64,000 nucleotides of DNA from Methylobacterium sp. C25 (GCF_021352225.1 NZ_JAAUVI010000001.1:124001-188000); one strand, 5' to 3'; positions 1-8,700 are shown, counted from the stretch's first letter. Notes: generated from the letters alone by a model not told the origin. A program made the numbers and translations.

Positions 1-969
1 GACATGAGCGCGGATATCGACGTCCCAGCCCTGCGCCTGGACGAAGAGGAAGTCGTCGATCGTCGTTTTCGAACCCGGCAACAGGATCAGATCGGCGTTT
101 CCCGGAAACGCCTCGCCGGGCCGCACCCAGACCACCTCGACACCGGGCTCCTGCCGCAGTGGGTCGAGATCATCGAAATTCGCGATATGCGGCAGCACCG
201 GCACCGCTACGACAGCCCCCTGCCCCGTTCGGGCGATCAGTGGCCCGAGAGCCATAGCGTCTTCTGCCGGCAGGCGTGCCGCGGCGTGGAAATGCGGGAC
301 GAGTCCGAACGGGGTCCAGCCGGTCGCCTCGGCGATCATCGCCATACCGTCGGCAAAGAGGCTCGGATCGCCCCTGAAGCGGTTGACGATGAAGCCGCGG
401 ATCATTGCCGCGTCGTCTGGACCGATCACCGTCTTGGTGCCGACGAGGCTGGCGATAACGCCACCGCGATCGATGTCGCCGACCAGCACGACCGGCGTAT
501 CCGTGGCGCGCGCAAAGCCCATATTGGCGATGTCGCCTTTGCGCAGGTTGATCTCGGCCGGCGAGCCGGCGCCCTCCACGAGTACGATATCGGCCTCGCC
601 CTTGAGATGCTCGAAACTCTCGATCACCGATGCGAGCAAGCGCGGCTTCCAGGACTGGTACTCTCGCGCCTTTGCGGTACCGACCATATGGCCCTGGACG
701 ATGACCTGGGCGCCGACGTCGCTCTGAGGCTTCAGGAGCACCGGGTTCATGTGGACCGAGGGCGCGACGCGCGCGGCTCGCGCCTGGAGCGCCTGGGCCC
801 TTCCGATCTCACCGCCATCGGCCGTCACAGCGGCATTGTTCGACATGTTCTGCGGCTTAAACGGCCGGACACGCAGTCCACGCCGAGTGAAGACACGTGC
901 CAGACCGGCAACGATCAGTGACTTGCCGACGTCGGATCCGGTGCCCTGGATCATGAGGGCGCGGGTCAT
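1..969 (-). CDS. cobQ: Cobyric acid synthase CobQ (3' end cut by window edge)
   Basis: Amidates side chains b, d, e and g of adenosylcobyrinic acid a,c-diamide using glutamine and ATP. Translation of the minus strand from the ATG at 969 begins [17 protein letters not shown], the P-loop-like nucleotide site of the dethiobiotin-synthetase-like domain, followed by [11 protein letters not shown] and later [12 protein letters not shown], all typical of CobQ. About 323 codons are present. The remaining C-terminal glutamine amidotransferase domain lies beyond position 1, so the catalytic Cys/His cannot be seen. The gene diverges from the NTF2-like gene at 1089; cobO and cobU follow on the same strand further right. 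The identification is secure; only completeness is unknown. Confidence 0.93.
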   Translation of the reverse strand, partial: MTRALMIQGTGSDVGKSLIVAGLARVFTRRGLRVRPFKPQNMSNNAAVTADGGEIGRAQALQARAARVAPSVHMNPVLLKPQSDVGAQVIVQGHMVGTAKAREYQSWKPRLLASVIESFEHLKGEADIVLVEGAGSPAEINLRKGDIANMGFARATDTPVVLVGDIDRGGVIASLVGTKTVIGPDDAAMIRGFIVNRFRGDPSLFADGMAMIAEATGWTPFGLVPHFHAAARLPAEDAMALGPLIARTGQGAVVAVPVLPHIANFDDLDPLRQEPGVEVVWVRPGEAFPGNADLILLPGSKTTIDDFLFVQAQGWDVDIRAHV

Positions 970-1088
970 TGCCAATCAGTGCTCCAAACCGACAGAGTCG
1001 CGGCTCATCTCCGGAGCCGCTGCAAAGCTTCACGGTCGTCGACCGCATAGCCAGCCGCAGCTCCGCGACCAAGGTCAGCGAGGTCGAC

Positions 1089-1469
1089 ATGAGGGATCAG
1101 GAGATTCGATCGGCTCTGGATCAACACTGGGCTGCGTCCGACGTGAACGACTTCGAGGAAGAGCACAAGATTTACAGGGACGACGCGGTGCTGGATTACC
1201 CGCAATCAGGCGAGCGTATCCGAGGTCGGAGCAACATCCAGTCGTCCCGTGCCGCGCAGCCGAACCAGAAACGCTTCGCAATCCGCCGCATTACGGGCAC
1301 GGGCGACCTTTGGGTCACCGAGTACGTCCTGACTTACGATGGGAAGCCGTCCTACACCGTGAGCATCATGGAGTTCCTCGACGCGCAGGTTGTCCGCGAA
1401 ACGCAGTATTTCGGAGATCCGTTCGAGCCAGGGGCTTCGCGCGCTCGGTGGGTCGAGAAGATCGGCTGA
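1089..1469 (+). CDS. SnoaL/NTF2-like small protein
   Basis: A 126-residue protein starting MRDQEIRSALDQHW, preceded by GAGGTCGAC as ribosome binding site. The pattern (an N-terminal helix with HW, then HKIYRDDAVLDYPQSGERIRG, followed by beta strands) matches the nuclear-transport-factor-2/SnoaL-like fold, a cone-shaped pocket used by many small isomerases, hydrolases and binding proteins. No substrate can be inferred. The open frame continues upstream to 969, but that part overlaps the cobQ start and has no such fold, so the internal ATG is preferred. It sits between divergent cobQ and convergent cobO and has no obvious role in B12 synthesis. Confidence 0.7.
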   Translation: MRDQEIRSALDQHWAASDVNDFEEEHKIYRDDAVLDYPQSGERIRGRSNIQSSRAAQPNQKRFAIRRITGTGDLWVTEYVLTYDGKPSYTVSIMEFLDAQVVRETQYFGDPFEPGASRARWVEKIG

Positions 1470-1514
1470 AGCTGCCGCTGCTCGGGGAGCCGGGCAGGCA
1501 GCCGAAAGCGGCCA

Positions 1515-2114
1515 TCAAAACTCGATCCCCTCCTGCGCCTTCACCCCTGCCGAGAAGTGGTGCTTCACGTTCCCCATCTCGGTGACGAGATCGGCGGCCT
1601 CGATCAGGGCCGGCTTGGCGTTGCGACCGGTGACGACAACGTGGAGGTCGGGGCGCCGCGACTTCAGCGCAGCAACGACGGCATCAACGTCGAGATAGTC
1701 GTAGCGCAAGGCGATGTTCAGCTCGTCGAGAATGACCAGGCGAATACGCTCGTCGGCAAGGAGACGTTCCGCCTCCGCCCAGGCCTGCCTTGCAGCGGCG
1801 ATATCACGGGCCTTGTCCTGGGTCTCCCAGGTGAAGCCCTCGCCGAGCGTGTGCCAGTCTATCCGGTCCCCGAAGGCCTTGAGGGCGTGCTTCTCGCCCG
1901 TGTCCCAGGCGCCCTTGATGAACTGCACCACGCCGACCCGCCAGCCGCGGCCGAGCGCGCGCAGCATCAGCCCCCAGGCCGCCGTCGACTTGCCCTTGCC
2001 GGGGCCGGTATGGACGATGAGCAGGCCTTTCTCGATGGTCTTTTGGGCGACCTCAGCATCCTGCACGGCCTTGCGCTTGGCCATCTTTTCGCGATGGCGA
2101 TCGTCGTCGCTCAT
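1515..2114 (-). CDS. cobO: Cob(I)yrinic acid a,c-diamide adenosyltransferase
   Basis: Transfers the 5'-deoxyadenosyl group of ATP to the reduced cobalt of the corrinoid, making the adenosylated intermediate used by CobQ. The protein has 199 residues, the usual CobO/BtuR length. It shows the P-loop HTGPGKGKST (residues 35-44), VVQFIKG and the Walker-B-like VILDELN (127-133). The ATG at 2114 overlaps the cobU stop (ATGA), so the two are translationally coupled. It converges on the NTF2-like gene; the 45-bp gap contains a weak GCTGCC/GGCAGC inverted repeat that could help end transcription. Confidence 0.95.
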   Translation of the reverse strand: MSDDDRHREKMAKRKAVQDAEVAQKTIEKGLLIVHTGPGKGKSTAAWGLMLRALGRGWRVGVVQFIKGAWDTGEKHALKAFGDRIDWHTLGEGFTWETQDKARDIAAARQAWAEAERLLADERIRLVILDELNIALRYDYLDVDAVVAALKSRRPDLHVVVTGRNAKPALIEAADLVTEMGNVKHHFSAGVKAQEGIEF

Positions 2115-2647
2115 GATGGGTTCCCCGGATTTTCAGGCGATGGTTTCACGGTCATGGGCAATCCGGCGACCATGAAGACGACGCGATCGGCCGTTGCGGC
2201 CAGCCGCTGGTGCAGGCGCCCGGCCTCGTCCCGAAAACGCCGGGCGAGTGCGTTATCGGGCACGATGCCGAGACCGACTTCATTACCGACGAGTACGAGC
2301 GGACCGGTAGCTGCGGCGCATGCCTCCGAGAGCGCGCACACCGCGGCGGCCAAGTCGACCTCGGCGAGCATTACGTTTGTCAGCCAGAGCGTGAGGCAAT
2401 CGACCAGAACCGGCCCGTGGGCCTCGCAGACCGCCTGAGGCAGATCAATCGGCACGTCGCGCGTGATCCAGTCGGCCGAGCGCCTTTGGCGGTGAATCGC
2501 GATGCGCTCGCGCATCTCGTCGTCCCAGGCCTGCGCGGTGGCGAGATAAGTCCAGGGGCCGGGGGCAGACTCGATCAGCCGCTCGGCATGAGAGCTCTTG
2601 CCGGAGCGGGCTCCTCCGAGGACCAAAGTCATGCGAGGCGGCACCAT
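2111..2647 (-). CDS. cobU: Adenosylcobinamide kinase / adenosylcobinamide-phosphate guanylyltransferase
   Basis: Bifunctional nucleotide-loop assembly enzyme (CobU, called CobP in Pseudomonas denitrificans) that phosphorylates adenosylcobinamide and then attaches GMP. The protein has 178 residues from the ATG at 2647 (MVPPRMTLVLGGARSGKSS), with the P-loop at residues 11-19, then WDDEMRERIAIHRQRR and VGNEVGLGIVP, which are diagnostic. The open frame continues to 2869, but that part reads antisense through the cobalamin riboswitch and cannot be protein. An ATG at 2632 is an alternative start; AGGATC upstream favours 2647. It overlaps cobO by four bases and diverges from the riboswitch operon. 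Confidence 0.93.
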   Translation of the reverse strand: MVPPRMTLVLGGARSGKSSHAERLIESAPGPWTYLATAQAWDDEMRERIAIHRQRRSADWITRDVPIDLPQAVCEAHGPVLVDCLTLWLTNVMLAEVDLAAAVCALSEACAAATGPLVLVGNEVGLGIVPDNALARRFRDEAGRLHQRLAATADRVVFMVAGLPMTVKPSPENPGNPS

Positions 2648-2708
2648 GGGCCGATCCTGTGCCAGAAGCCGTCGGCATGGCGCAATGGCGCTTTGCAACC
2701 ATCCCGTG

Positions 2709-2895
2709 AGCAGGCTAGAAGCGGTTCTGACGGTGCCCTGGCGACGGGGTGAAAAGGGAATGCGGTGAGAGATCCGAGAGGATGTCGATCCCGCGGCTGC
2801 CCCCGCAACTGTAAGCGGCGAGTTTCTGCCGAGAGCCACCGGAGCGATCCGGGAAGGCGGCAGGCGCATCGACCCGCGAGCCAGGAGACCTGCCG
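2709..2895 (+). promoter_or_regulatory. Cobalamin riboswitch
   Basis: The hallmark blocks appear in order: GGTGCCC (from 2732), GGGTGAAAAGGGAA (2747-2760), GCGGTGAGA, the conserved core GCTGCCCCCGCAACTGTAAG, GAGCCACCGG, GGGAAGGCGG, and the B12 box AGCCAGGAGACCTGCC at 2879-2894. The closing P1 helix can form between GCAGG (2710-2714) and CCTGC near 2890. It leads the cbtB-to-cobJ operon. A GC hairpin (2913-2929) sits just before the GGAG Shine-Dalgarno of cbtB (2931-2934), which suggests translational control on adenosylcobalamin binding. Family assignment is certain; exact ends and mechanism are inferred. Confidence 0.95.
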
Positions 2896-2943
2896 TCCCC
2901 CGTGTTCTCGATGCCGCCGGCGGGGCGGCCGGAGTGAATTGTG

Positions 2944-3126
2944 ATGTCGACCAGCGCTACCCTCCAGACCGCAACGACCGCCTCCGCCAGCGAGAGCACC
3001 CGCGCGATCGTGATCGCTGCCCTGCTCGGCCTCGGCCTGGTGTTCATGACGGGCTTTGCCCCGGCTATGGCCCTGCACAACGCCGCGCACGACTTCCGGC
3101 ACACGCAGAACTTCCCCTGCCACTGA
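2944..3126 (+). CDS. cbtB: CbtB-family cobalt transporter subunit
   Basis: A 60-residue protein with one hydrophobic helix (residues about 21-41) and the C-terminal histidine-rich tail ALHNAAHDFRH..FPCH, the metal-binding signature of CbtB. CbtB and CbtA form a predicted B12-regulated cobalt uptake system in alphaproteobacteria. It is the first gene behind the cobalamin riboswitch, as expected. GTG at 2941 and ATG at 2944 are adjacent in frame; the ATG is chosen because GGAG at 2931-2934 lies about nine bases before it. Transport by CbtAB is predicted from genomic context in the literature rather than well proven biochemically. Confidence 0.88.
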   Translation: MSTSATLQTATTASASESTRAIVIAALLGLGLVFMTGFAPAMALHNAAHDFRHTQNFPCH

Positions 3127-3139
3127 CGGCGCTGGGGCC

Positions 3140-3197
3140 GGCTGCGCAAAAGTGGATTCGGATTTTCACGCGAAGCCTGCCCTCACTCTCTGAATCG
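3140..3197. repeat. Copy A of a dispersed 58-bp repeat
   Basis: This 58-bp stretch between cbtB and cbtA aligns without gaps to 44805-44862, about 40 of 58 positions matching. The best-conserved blocks are GGCTGCG at the start, ATTTTC in the middle, GAAGCC and the terminal TCG. It lies inside the cobalt operon, ending about 15 bases before the cbtA start. Confidence 0.5.
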
Positions 3198-3211
3198 CCG
3201 GGCAGATCACC

Positions 3212-3952
3212 ATGACCATTCGATTGTTGTCGGCGGCTCTCGTCGCCGGCTTCCTTGCGGCCGTCGTCGCGACGGGCCTGCAGTTCGCCCTCACCTCTCC
3301 CCTGATCCTCAAGGCCGAGGTCTACGAGGAGCAGGCAGCAAAACAGGCCTCTCTCGCGTCGCCCTTCGCCGGCCTGATCGTGCCTGCACATGGTGGTGAG
3401 CACCACGAGCACGGCGCCGCCGAGGAATGGCAGCCTGCCCCGGGCGTCGAGCGCATGGCCTATACCGGGCTCGCGACGCTCGTCGGCGGCGTCGGATATG
3501 CGCTGCTTCTCGGCGCGGCGATGCTCGCACTCCGACGCCAGCCGTCACCCGAGATCGGGCTGGCGTTCGGCATTGCCGGATTCCTATGCGTTGCCCTCGC
3601 GCCGGCGATGGGCTTGCCGCCGGAACTGCCGGGCATGGGCTCAGCTCCGCTCGGGATCCGGCAAGCGTGGTGGTTGATGACGGCACTCGCGACCGCCGTC
3701 GGCCTCTACCTGATCGCCGTTCGACGCGTGCCATTGACCATTGCGGGCGGGCTCGCGCTGATCATGGCCCCGCACCTTGTCGGCGCGCCCTTCGTCGTCG
3801 AGGAATCGCGGCTTCCGGCCGCCCTCGCGGCGCAGTTCGCCGCGCGTTCTCTCGGGATCAGCCTCGTCTTCTGGGCGGTGATCGGTCTCGCCTATGGCTG
3901 GGCTTGGCACCTGTTTGGCGAGCGGGAAGCGGCTAGGCGCTCCCATGCCTGA
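3212..3952 (+). CDS. cbtA: CbtA-family cobalt transporter subunit
   Basis: A 246-residue membrane protein with several predicted helices (residues about 5-27, 80-106, 113-130, 145-165 and two more towards the C terminus) and a HGGEHHEHGAAEE loop after the first helix, typical of the CbtA partner of CbtB. It presumably forms the membrane channel for cobalt uptake feeding the CobN chelatase step. The ATG at 3212 follows CGGGCAGATCACC. The stop overlaps the start of the next gene by eight bases, so translation is probably coupled. Confidence 0.88.
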   Translation: MTIRLLSAALVAGFLAAVVATGLQFALTSPLILKAEVYEEQAAKQASLASPFAGLIVPAHGGEHHEHGAAEEWQPAPGVERMAYTGLATLVGGVGYALLLGAAMLALRRQPSPEIGLAFGIAGFLCVALAPAMGLPPELPGMGSAPLGIRQAWWLMTALATAVGLYLIAVRRVPLTIAGGLALIMAPHLVGAPFVVEESRLPAALAAQFAARSLGISLVFWAVIGLAYGWAWHLFGEREAARRSHA

Positions 3953-4322
3953 CGAGACAATCCTCTACGTCTGTACGACCTGCCGCGCCGAGGGCGACAC
4001 CTCGGAGACCCGCGCCGGCGCCCGGCTTTTGGCAGCGCTGAAGCAGCAAGCGGCCGGCACGCAAGCTCCGCGGATCGAAGGCGTCGAATGCCTCTCGGTC
4101 TGCAAGCGGCCCTGCACGGTCGCCGTCGCCTCGCCCGGCCGCTGGACCTACGTCTACGGCGATCTCGACGCCGAAGCCTCGGCCCAGACGATCCTCGCCG
4201 GCATCGGCCTCTATGCCGGCACGGCGGACGGCATCGTGCCCTGGCGCGAGCGGCCCGAAGCGTTTCGCAAGGGCGTCGTCGCCCGCATCCCGCCCTTCAC
4301 GAGACCCACGGACACACCATGA
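3945..4322 (+). CDS. DUF1636 metal-binding (2Fe-2S ferredoxin-like) protein
   Basis: A 125-residue protein starting MPDETILYVCTTCRAEG. Cysteines occur as CTTC near the N terminus and CLSVCKRPC in the middle, a pattern like thioredoxin-fold 2Fe-2S ferredoxins; the family is DUF1636. Members recur in B12 operons beside cobW, but no reaction is established. It could supply electrons (cobalt reduction, CobG) or handle metal; this is inference from context. The open frame extends upstream to 3894 inside cbtA, but the ATG at 3945 gives a family-like N terminus. It overlaps cbtA by 8 bp and cobW by 4 bp (ATGA). Confidence 0.8.
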   Translation: MPDETILYVCTTCRAEGDTSETRAGARLLAALKQQAAGTQAPRIEGVECLSVCKRPCTVAVASPGRWTYVYGDLDAEASAQTILAGIGLYAGTADGIVPWRERPEAFRKGVVARIPPFTRPTDTP

Positions 4323-5353
4323 GCATCGTGGAAAAAATTCCCTGCACGATCGTCACCGGCTTCCTCGGCGCGGGGAAGACCACGCTTGTGCGCCACGTTA
4401 TGGAGCGCACGGCCGGAAAGCGGCTGGCTATCATCGTCAACGAGTTCGGCGATCTCGGCTTCGACGGCTCCTTCCTCGCTTCCTGCGGCATCGAGGGCTG
4501 CAACGAGGATTCGGTGGTCGAGTTGCCGAATGGCTGCATCTGCTGCACCGTCGCCGACGATTTCGTTCCGGCGCTGAACACCCTGCTCGACCGGGCCGAT
4601 CCGCCCGAGCACATCCTGATCGAGACCTCCGGCCTCGCCCTGCCCAAGCCCCTCGTCCAGGCCTTCCAGTGGCCGGCGATCCGCTCGCGCGTCACCGTCG
4701 ACGGCGTGATCGCGGTGGTTGACGCACCGGCCGTGGCCAGCGGTTTCTTCGCCGACGATCCAAATGCGCTGGCCAACCAGCGCGCGGCCGACCAGGCCGT
4801 CGATCACGACAACCCATTGGAAGAAGTCTTCGAGGACCAGATCCTCTGCGCCGACCTCGTCGTTCTGAACAAGGCCGACCTCATCGACGCCGCCGCCCGC
4901 GACAAGGTGCGTGCAGAGATCGAGGAGCATCTTCCCCGCGCCGTCGAGATCGTCGAAACCGAACACGGTCGCATCGATCCGCGCGTGCTGCTGGGCATCC
5001 AGGCCGCCGCCGAGGACGATCTCGACGCCCGCCCTTCGCATCACGGCGAGGGTGAGGACCACGACCACGACGATTTCGACTCCGTCGCCATGCCGGTCGG
5101 CACCGCCGCGACGGCTGAAGACCTTGCAGCCCGTGTTGCCAAAGCCGCCGAGATCCCCGGCGTGCTGCGCATCAAGGGTTTTGCCGAAGTCACCGGCAAG
5201 CCAATGCGCCTCGTCGTCCAGGGCGTCGGCCGCCGCATCGCCCATCACTACGACCGCCCGTGGAAGCCGAGCGAGCACCGCGACGGCCGCCTCGTGGTGA
5301 TTGGATTGAAGGACTTCGACCAGAAGGCCGTCGCTGCCGCCCTGGCGGGGTGA
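4319..5353 (+). CDS. cobW: CobW-family GTPase metallochaperone
   Basis: A 344-residue G3E P-loop GTPase. It shows Walker A GFLGAGKTT (14-22), the metal-binding CxCC motif in LPNGCICCTV (Cys 73, 75, 76), the guanine-specificity motif NKAD (184-187) and a histidine/acidic stretch (about 241-252: HHGEGEDHDHDD). These are standard for CobW, thought to deliver cobalt to the CobNST chelatase. The ATG at 4319 overlaps the DUF1636 stop; the frame upstream of it is antigenic noise without similarity and lies inside the previous gene. Only 11 bp separate it from cobN. Position between the Cbt importer and the chelatase supports a chaperone role. Confidence 0.93.
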   Translation: MSIVEKIPCTIVTGFLGAGKTTLVRHVMERTAGKRLAIIVNEFGDLGFDGSFLASCGIEGCNEDSVVELPNGCICCTVADDFVPALNTLLDRADPPEHILIETSGLALPKPLVQAFQWPAIRSRVTVDGVIAVVDAPAVASGFFADDPNALANQRAADQAVDHDNPLEEVFEDQILCADLVVLNKADLIDAAARDKVRAEIEEHLPRAVEIVETEHGRIDPRVLLGIQAAAEDDLDARPSHHGEGEDHDHDDFDSVAMPVGTAATAEDLAARVAKAAEIPGVLRIKGFAEVTGKPMRLVVQGVGRRIAHHYDRPWKPSEHRDGRLVVIGLKDFDQKAVAAALAG

Positions 5354-5364
5354 TATAGAGGCAC

Positions 5365-8300
5365 ATGCACCTCCTGCGTGTCGACACGGTCTCGCTCGAC
5401 GAGGGCGAAGTGGCGGTCGATCTCGGGCAAAGCCCGGGCGACATCGTCGTGCTGTCCTTCACAGACAGCGACCTGTCGTCCATTGCGGATGCCTATGCGG
5501 CTGAGCCAGAGCTGCCCTCGCTCCGGCTCGCAAAGCTCGCCACCCTGCGCCACCCGATGTCGGTGGATCTCTACGTCGATGCGGTGATCGCGCAGGCAAA
5601 GGTCTGCCTGATCCGCTGCCTTGGCGGCCTCGACTACTGGCGCTACGGCATCGAGCGCGCTTCGGCCGCTGCCCGCGCCCATGACGTGCGGTTGGTGGTG
5701 CTGCCGGGCGACGACCGGCCGGATGCGCGGCTGGACGCCTTCTCGACCGTGCCCTCCGAGCTGTCCGAAACCGTCGATGCGTATTTCCGCGCAGGCGGCA
5801 TCGACAACCTGCGCAACCTCCTGCGCCGCCTCGCCGCCGAGGCCGGGCGCGCCGTCGCTTTTGAGGCGCCCCAAGCACTACCGCGCGGCTTTCCCTGGTC
5901 GCCAGACCTGGGACCATGCACACTCGAAGCAGCGGAGGCTGCCGCAGGCCCGGGACCTCGCGCGCTGCTGCTCGTCTACCGCTCGGCCGTGCTCTCCGGC
6001 GAGACGGCCCCGGCGAGGACGATCGTCGCGGCCCTGCGCGAACGCGGCCTCGGCTGCATCACCCTCGCCATCTCAAGCCTCAAGGATCCCGAGGCCGTCG
6101 CTGCGGTGCAGGCTGCGATCCGCGCCAGAAAACCCGACATCATCATCGCTGCCACCGCGTTTTCGGCGCGCGAGGATGCCGGTTTCGTCCTCGACGAGGC
6201 GAATTGCCCAGTGCTCCAGGCCTATACGATCGGCGCCTCCCGCGAGGCTTGGCAGGCGTCGGCCCGTGGCATGAACGCCGCCGACCTCGCCATGCAGGTC
6301 GCATTGCCAGAATTCGACGGACGCCTCTCCGGCTTCCCGGTCTCGTTCAAGGAAGAGATCGACGTCGTCGATGGATTCATCGGCCGCCGTGCCGTGGCCG
6401 ATGCGCAGGGCATCGCCGCCCTCGCCGACCGCGCCGCCACCTGGGTTCGTCTCGCCGCCAAGCCGCGGGAAGAACGCCGGATCGCACTGGTGATGTCCGA
6501 CTATCCCGCCCGTGGCGGACGCGCCGGCTATGCCGTGGGGCTCGACACGCCGGAGAGCGCCCGCGCCATCGCGGAAGACTTGGCGCAGGCCGGCTACGCG
6601 GTCGACGCTCTGCCCGATGAGCAGGGTCTCATGCGTGCGCTGACCGAGGGCGAGGCTTGCTTCTCGGTACCGTTCGAAGCGTATCGCGCCTGGTTCGACG
6701 ACCTCCCAGACGATTTGCGGACAGAATTAGTCGATCGCTGGGGTGAGCCAGAGGCCGATCCGGTCTGCAGCGACGGCGCGTTTCGTTTCCGCGCGATTGC
6801 TGCGGCAGCCTCTCGCCCGCATCCTCATCCTGAGGTGCTGCGCGGCAACCTCACGATCTTCCTCCAGCCAGACCGCGGCCGAGCCGTTGACCGGAAGGTT
6901 GGCTATCACGACCCCGACGAACCGCCGACGCACGCCTATCTCGCCTTCTATCTCGGCTTGCGCAGCCACTGTGATGCCCTGATTCATCTTGGCACCCACG
7001 GCACTACCGAATGGCTGCCGGGCAAGGCCGTAGCGCTCTCGCCCGATTGCTGGCCGGCTCGCGCCGTCGGCGCGTTGCCGGTGGTCTATCCCTTCATCGT
7101 CGACGACCCGGGCGAGGCTGCGCCCGCAAAAAGACGTCTCGGCGGCGTCGCGCTCGGTCATCTGACACCGAGCGTCGAGGCCTCCGGCCTAACGCCCGAG
7201 GCGGCGGCGTTGCGCGAGCTCGTCGAGGAGTACTCGTCCGCGACCGTGCTCGATCCGCGCCGCGCCGGCCTGATTGCCGCCGCCATCCTCGACGAGGCGG
7301 CGCGGGCCGGCCTGCTCGCGGGCGCGGGCATCGCGGCCGACACGCCGATGGCTGATGCACTCACTACGCTCGACGCCCATCTCTGCGATCTCGGCGAGAC
7401 GCCGATCCGCGATGGGCTCCACGTCTTCGGCCGGGCCACGCCCGATGCGCCGGAGGCCCTGCGTGCCTGCGCCGAAGCCGAGCGCATTGGCCTGCTCGCC
7501 GCCCTCGACGGACGCTTCGTGCCGCCTGGCTCAGCCGGCTCGCCCTCGCGCGGGCGCAGCGACGTGATGCCAACGGGCCGGAACCTCACCACCCTAGATC
7601 CGCGAAGCCTGCCGACGCGGGCCGCGACCATGCTCGGCGCCAAGGCGGCCGACGCTGTGGTGCGGCGCTACCTGCAGGAAGAGGGCGAATACCCGGCCCG
7701 GATCGTCATGGATCTCTGGGCCTCGCCGACGCTTCGCACCGGCGGGGAGGACGTGGCGCACGCCCTCTCGCTGATGGGCGTGCGGCCGACCTGGGACAAC
7801 GCCACCACCCGCGTCACCGGGTTCGAGGTGCTGCCGCTCGCCGTTCTCGATCGTCCACGCATCGACGTCACCTGCCGCGTCTCCGGCGCCTTTCGCGACA
7901 CGTTTCCGGACACGCTGGCGCTCCTCGACCGGGCGGCCCGCACCGTCGCCTCGCGCGACGAGGAAGACGTCGAAAATCCCCTCGCCGCCTCGCGCCGCCG
8001 GGGCGAATCCGTTGCTCGTGTCTACGGCGCAGCACCAGGGCGCTATGGCGCAGGTGCGGCCGAACTGGCTCTCGACGGAGCCTGGAAACACCGCGCGGAT
8101 CTCGGCGAAGCCTACATCGCGGCCACCTCGCATGCCTTCGGCGATGCCGAGGCCGGTGATGCAGGCTTCGCGGCGCGCGTGGCCAGCGCCGACGCCTATG
8201 TGCACGCTTTCGACGTCGCCGAGCGCGACCTGCTCGACGGCGATGCCGCGGCAGACGCCATGGGCGGTTTCTTCGCAGCAGCCGGGCGCGACGAGGCGGC

Positions 8301-8700
8301 GCCTGCGCTCTACAGCCTCGACGTCTCCGACCCCGAAAAGCCGCGCGCCCGCACAGCGCGCGAGGACGTCACCCGGCTTATCCACGGCCGCCTCTCGCAT
8401 CGGCGCTGGATCGACGGACAGCTTCGCCATGGCTGGCGCGGCGCACAGGAGCTTGCCCAAGGGATCGACGCGGTCTTCGTTCTCGCCGCGACCACGGATG
8501 CCGTATCGAGCGCCGACCTCGACCGGCTTCACGCAGCCTGGATCGGTGATCTCGACGTCTTCGAGCGCCTGCGCGCGGCCAACCCCGACGCGACCCGCGC
8601 CATCCTCGACCGCTTCGACGAGTTGCGCGAGCGCGGCCTCTGGCAGAGCCGTCGCAACACGCCTTCGGCCGAGGTGCTGATGCAGGAAGCCGCGGAGTGA
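5365..8700 (+). CDS. cobN: Cobaltochelatase large subunit CobN
   Basis: Large catalytic subunit of the ATP-dependent aerobic cobaltochelatase that inserts Co2+ into hydrogenobyrinic acid a,c-diamide together with CobS and CobT (not in this window). The C-terminal half shows typical CobN/BchH motifs: HLGTHGTTEWLPGKAVALS, EEGEYPARIVMDLWASPTLRTG split over residues about 770-795, DVTCRVSGAFRDTFP and RVYGAAPGRYGAG. At 1111 residues it is shorter than the Pseudomonas denitrificans protein (about 1275), mainly because of a compact N-terminal and middle region. It follows cobW by 11 bp and overlaps cobG by four bases (GTGA). No frameshift is seen. Confidence 0.95.
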   Translation: MHLLRVDTVSLDEGEVAVDLGQSPGDIVVLSFTDSDLSSIADAYAAEPELPSLRLAKLATLRHPMSVDLYVDAVIAQAKVCLIRCLGGLDYWRYGIERASAAARAHDVRLVVLPGDDRPDARLDAFSTVPSELSETVDAYFRAGGIDNLRNLLRRLAAEAGRAVAFEAPQALPRGFPWSPDLGPCTLEAAEAAAGPGPRALLLVYRSAVLSGETAPARTIVAALRERGLGCITLAISSLKDPEAVAAVQAAIRARKPDIIIAATAFSAREDAGFVLDEANCPVLQAYTIGASREAWQASARGMNAADLAMQVALPEFDGRLSGFPVSFKEEIDVVDGFIGRRAVADAQGIAALADRAATWVRLAAKPREERRIALVMSDYPARGGRAGYAVGLDTPESARAIAEDLAQAGYAVDALPDEQGLMRALTEGEACFSVPFEAYRAWFDDLPDDLRTELVDRWGEPEADPVCSDGAFRFRAIAAAASRPHPHPEVLRGNLTIFLQPDRGRAVDRKVGYHDPDEPPTHAYLAFYLGLRSHCDALIHLGTHGTTEWLPGKAVALSPDCWPARAVGALPVVYPFIVDDPGEAAPAKRRLGGVALGHLTPSVEASGLTPEAAALRELVEEYSSATVLDPRRAGLIAAAILDEAARAGLLAGAGIAADTPMADALTTLDAHLCDLGETPIRDGLHVFGRATPDAPEALRACAEAERIGLLAALDGRFVPPGSAGSPSRGRSDVMPTGRNLTTLDPRSLPTRAATMLGAKAADAVVRRYLQEEGEYPARIVMDLWASPTLRTGGEDVAHALSLMGVRPTWDNATTRVTGFEVLPLAVLDRPRIDVTCRVSGAFRDTFPDTLALLDRAARTVASRDEEDVENPLAASRRRGESVARVYGAAPGRYGAGAAELALDGAWKHRADLGEAYIAATSHAFGDAEAGDAGFAARVASADAYVHAFDVAERDLLDGDAAADAMGGFFAAAGRDEAAPALYSLDVSDPEKPRARTAREDVTRLIHGRLSHRRWIDGQLRHGWRGAQELAQGIDAVFVLAATTDAVSSADLDRLHAAWIGDLDVFERLRAANPDATRAILDRFDELRERGLWQSRRNTPSAEVLMQEAAE

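Noticed and set aside
2648..2869. N-terminal extension of cobU
   Set aside because: It reads antisense through the cobalamin riboswitch and has no similarity to CobU.
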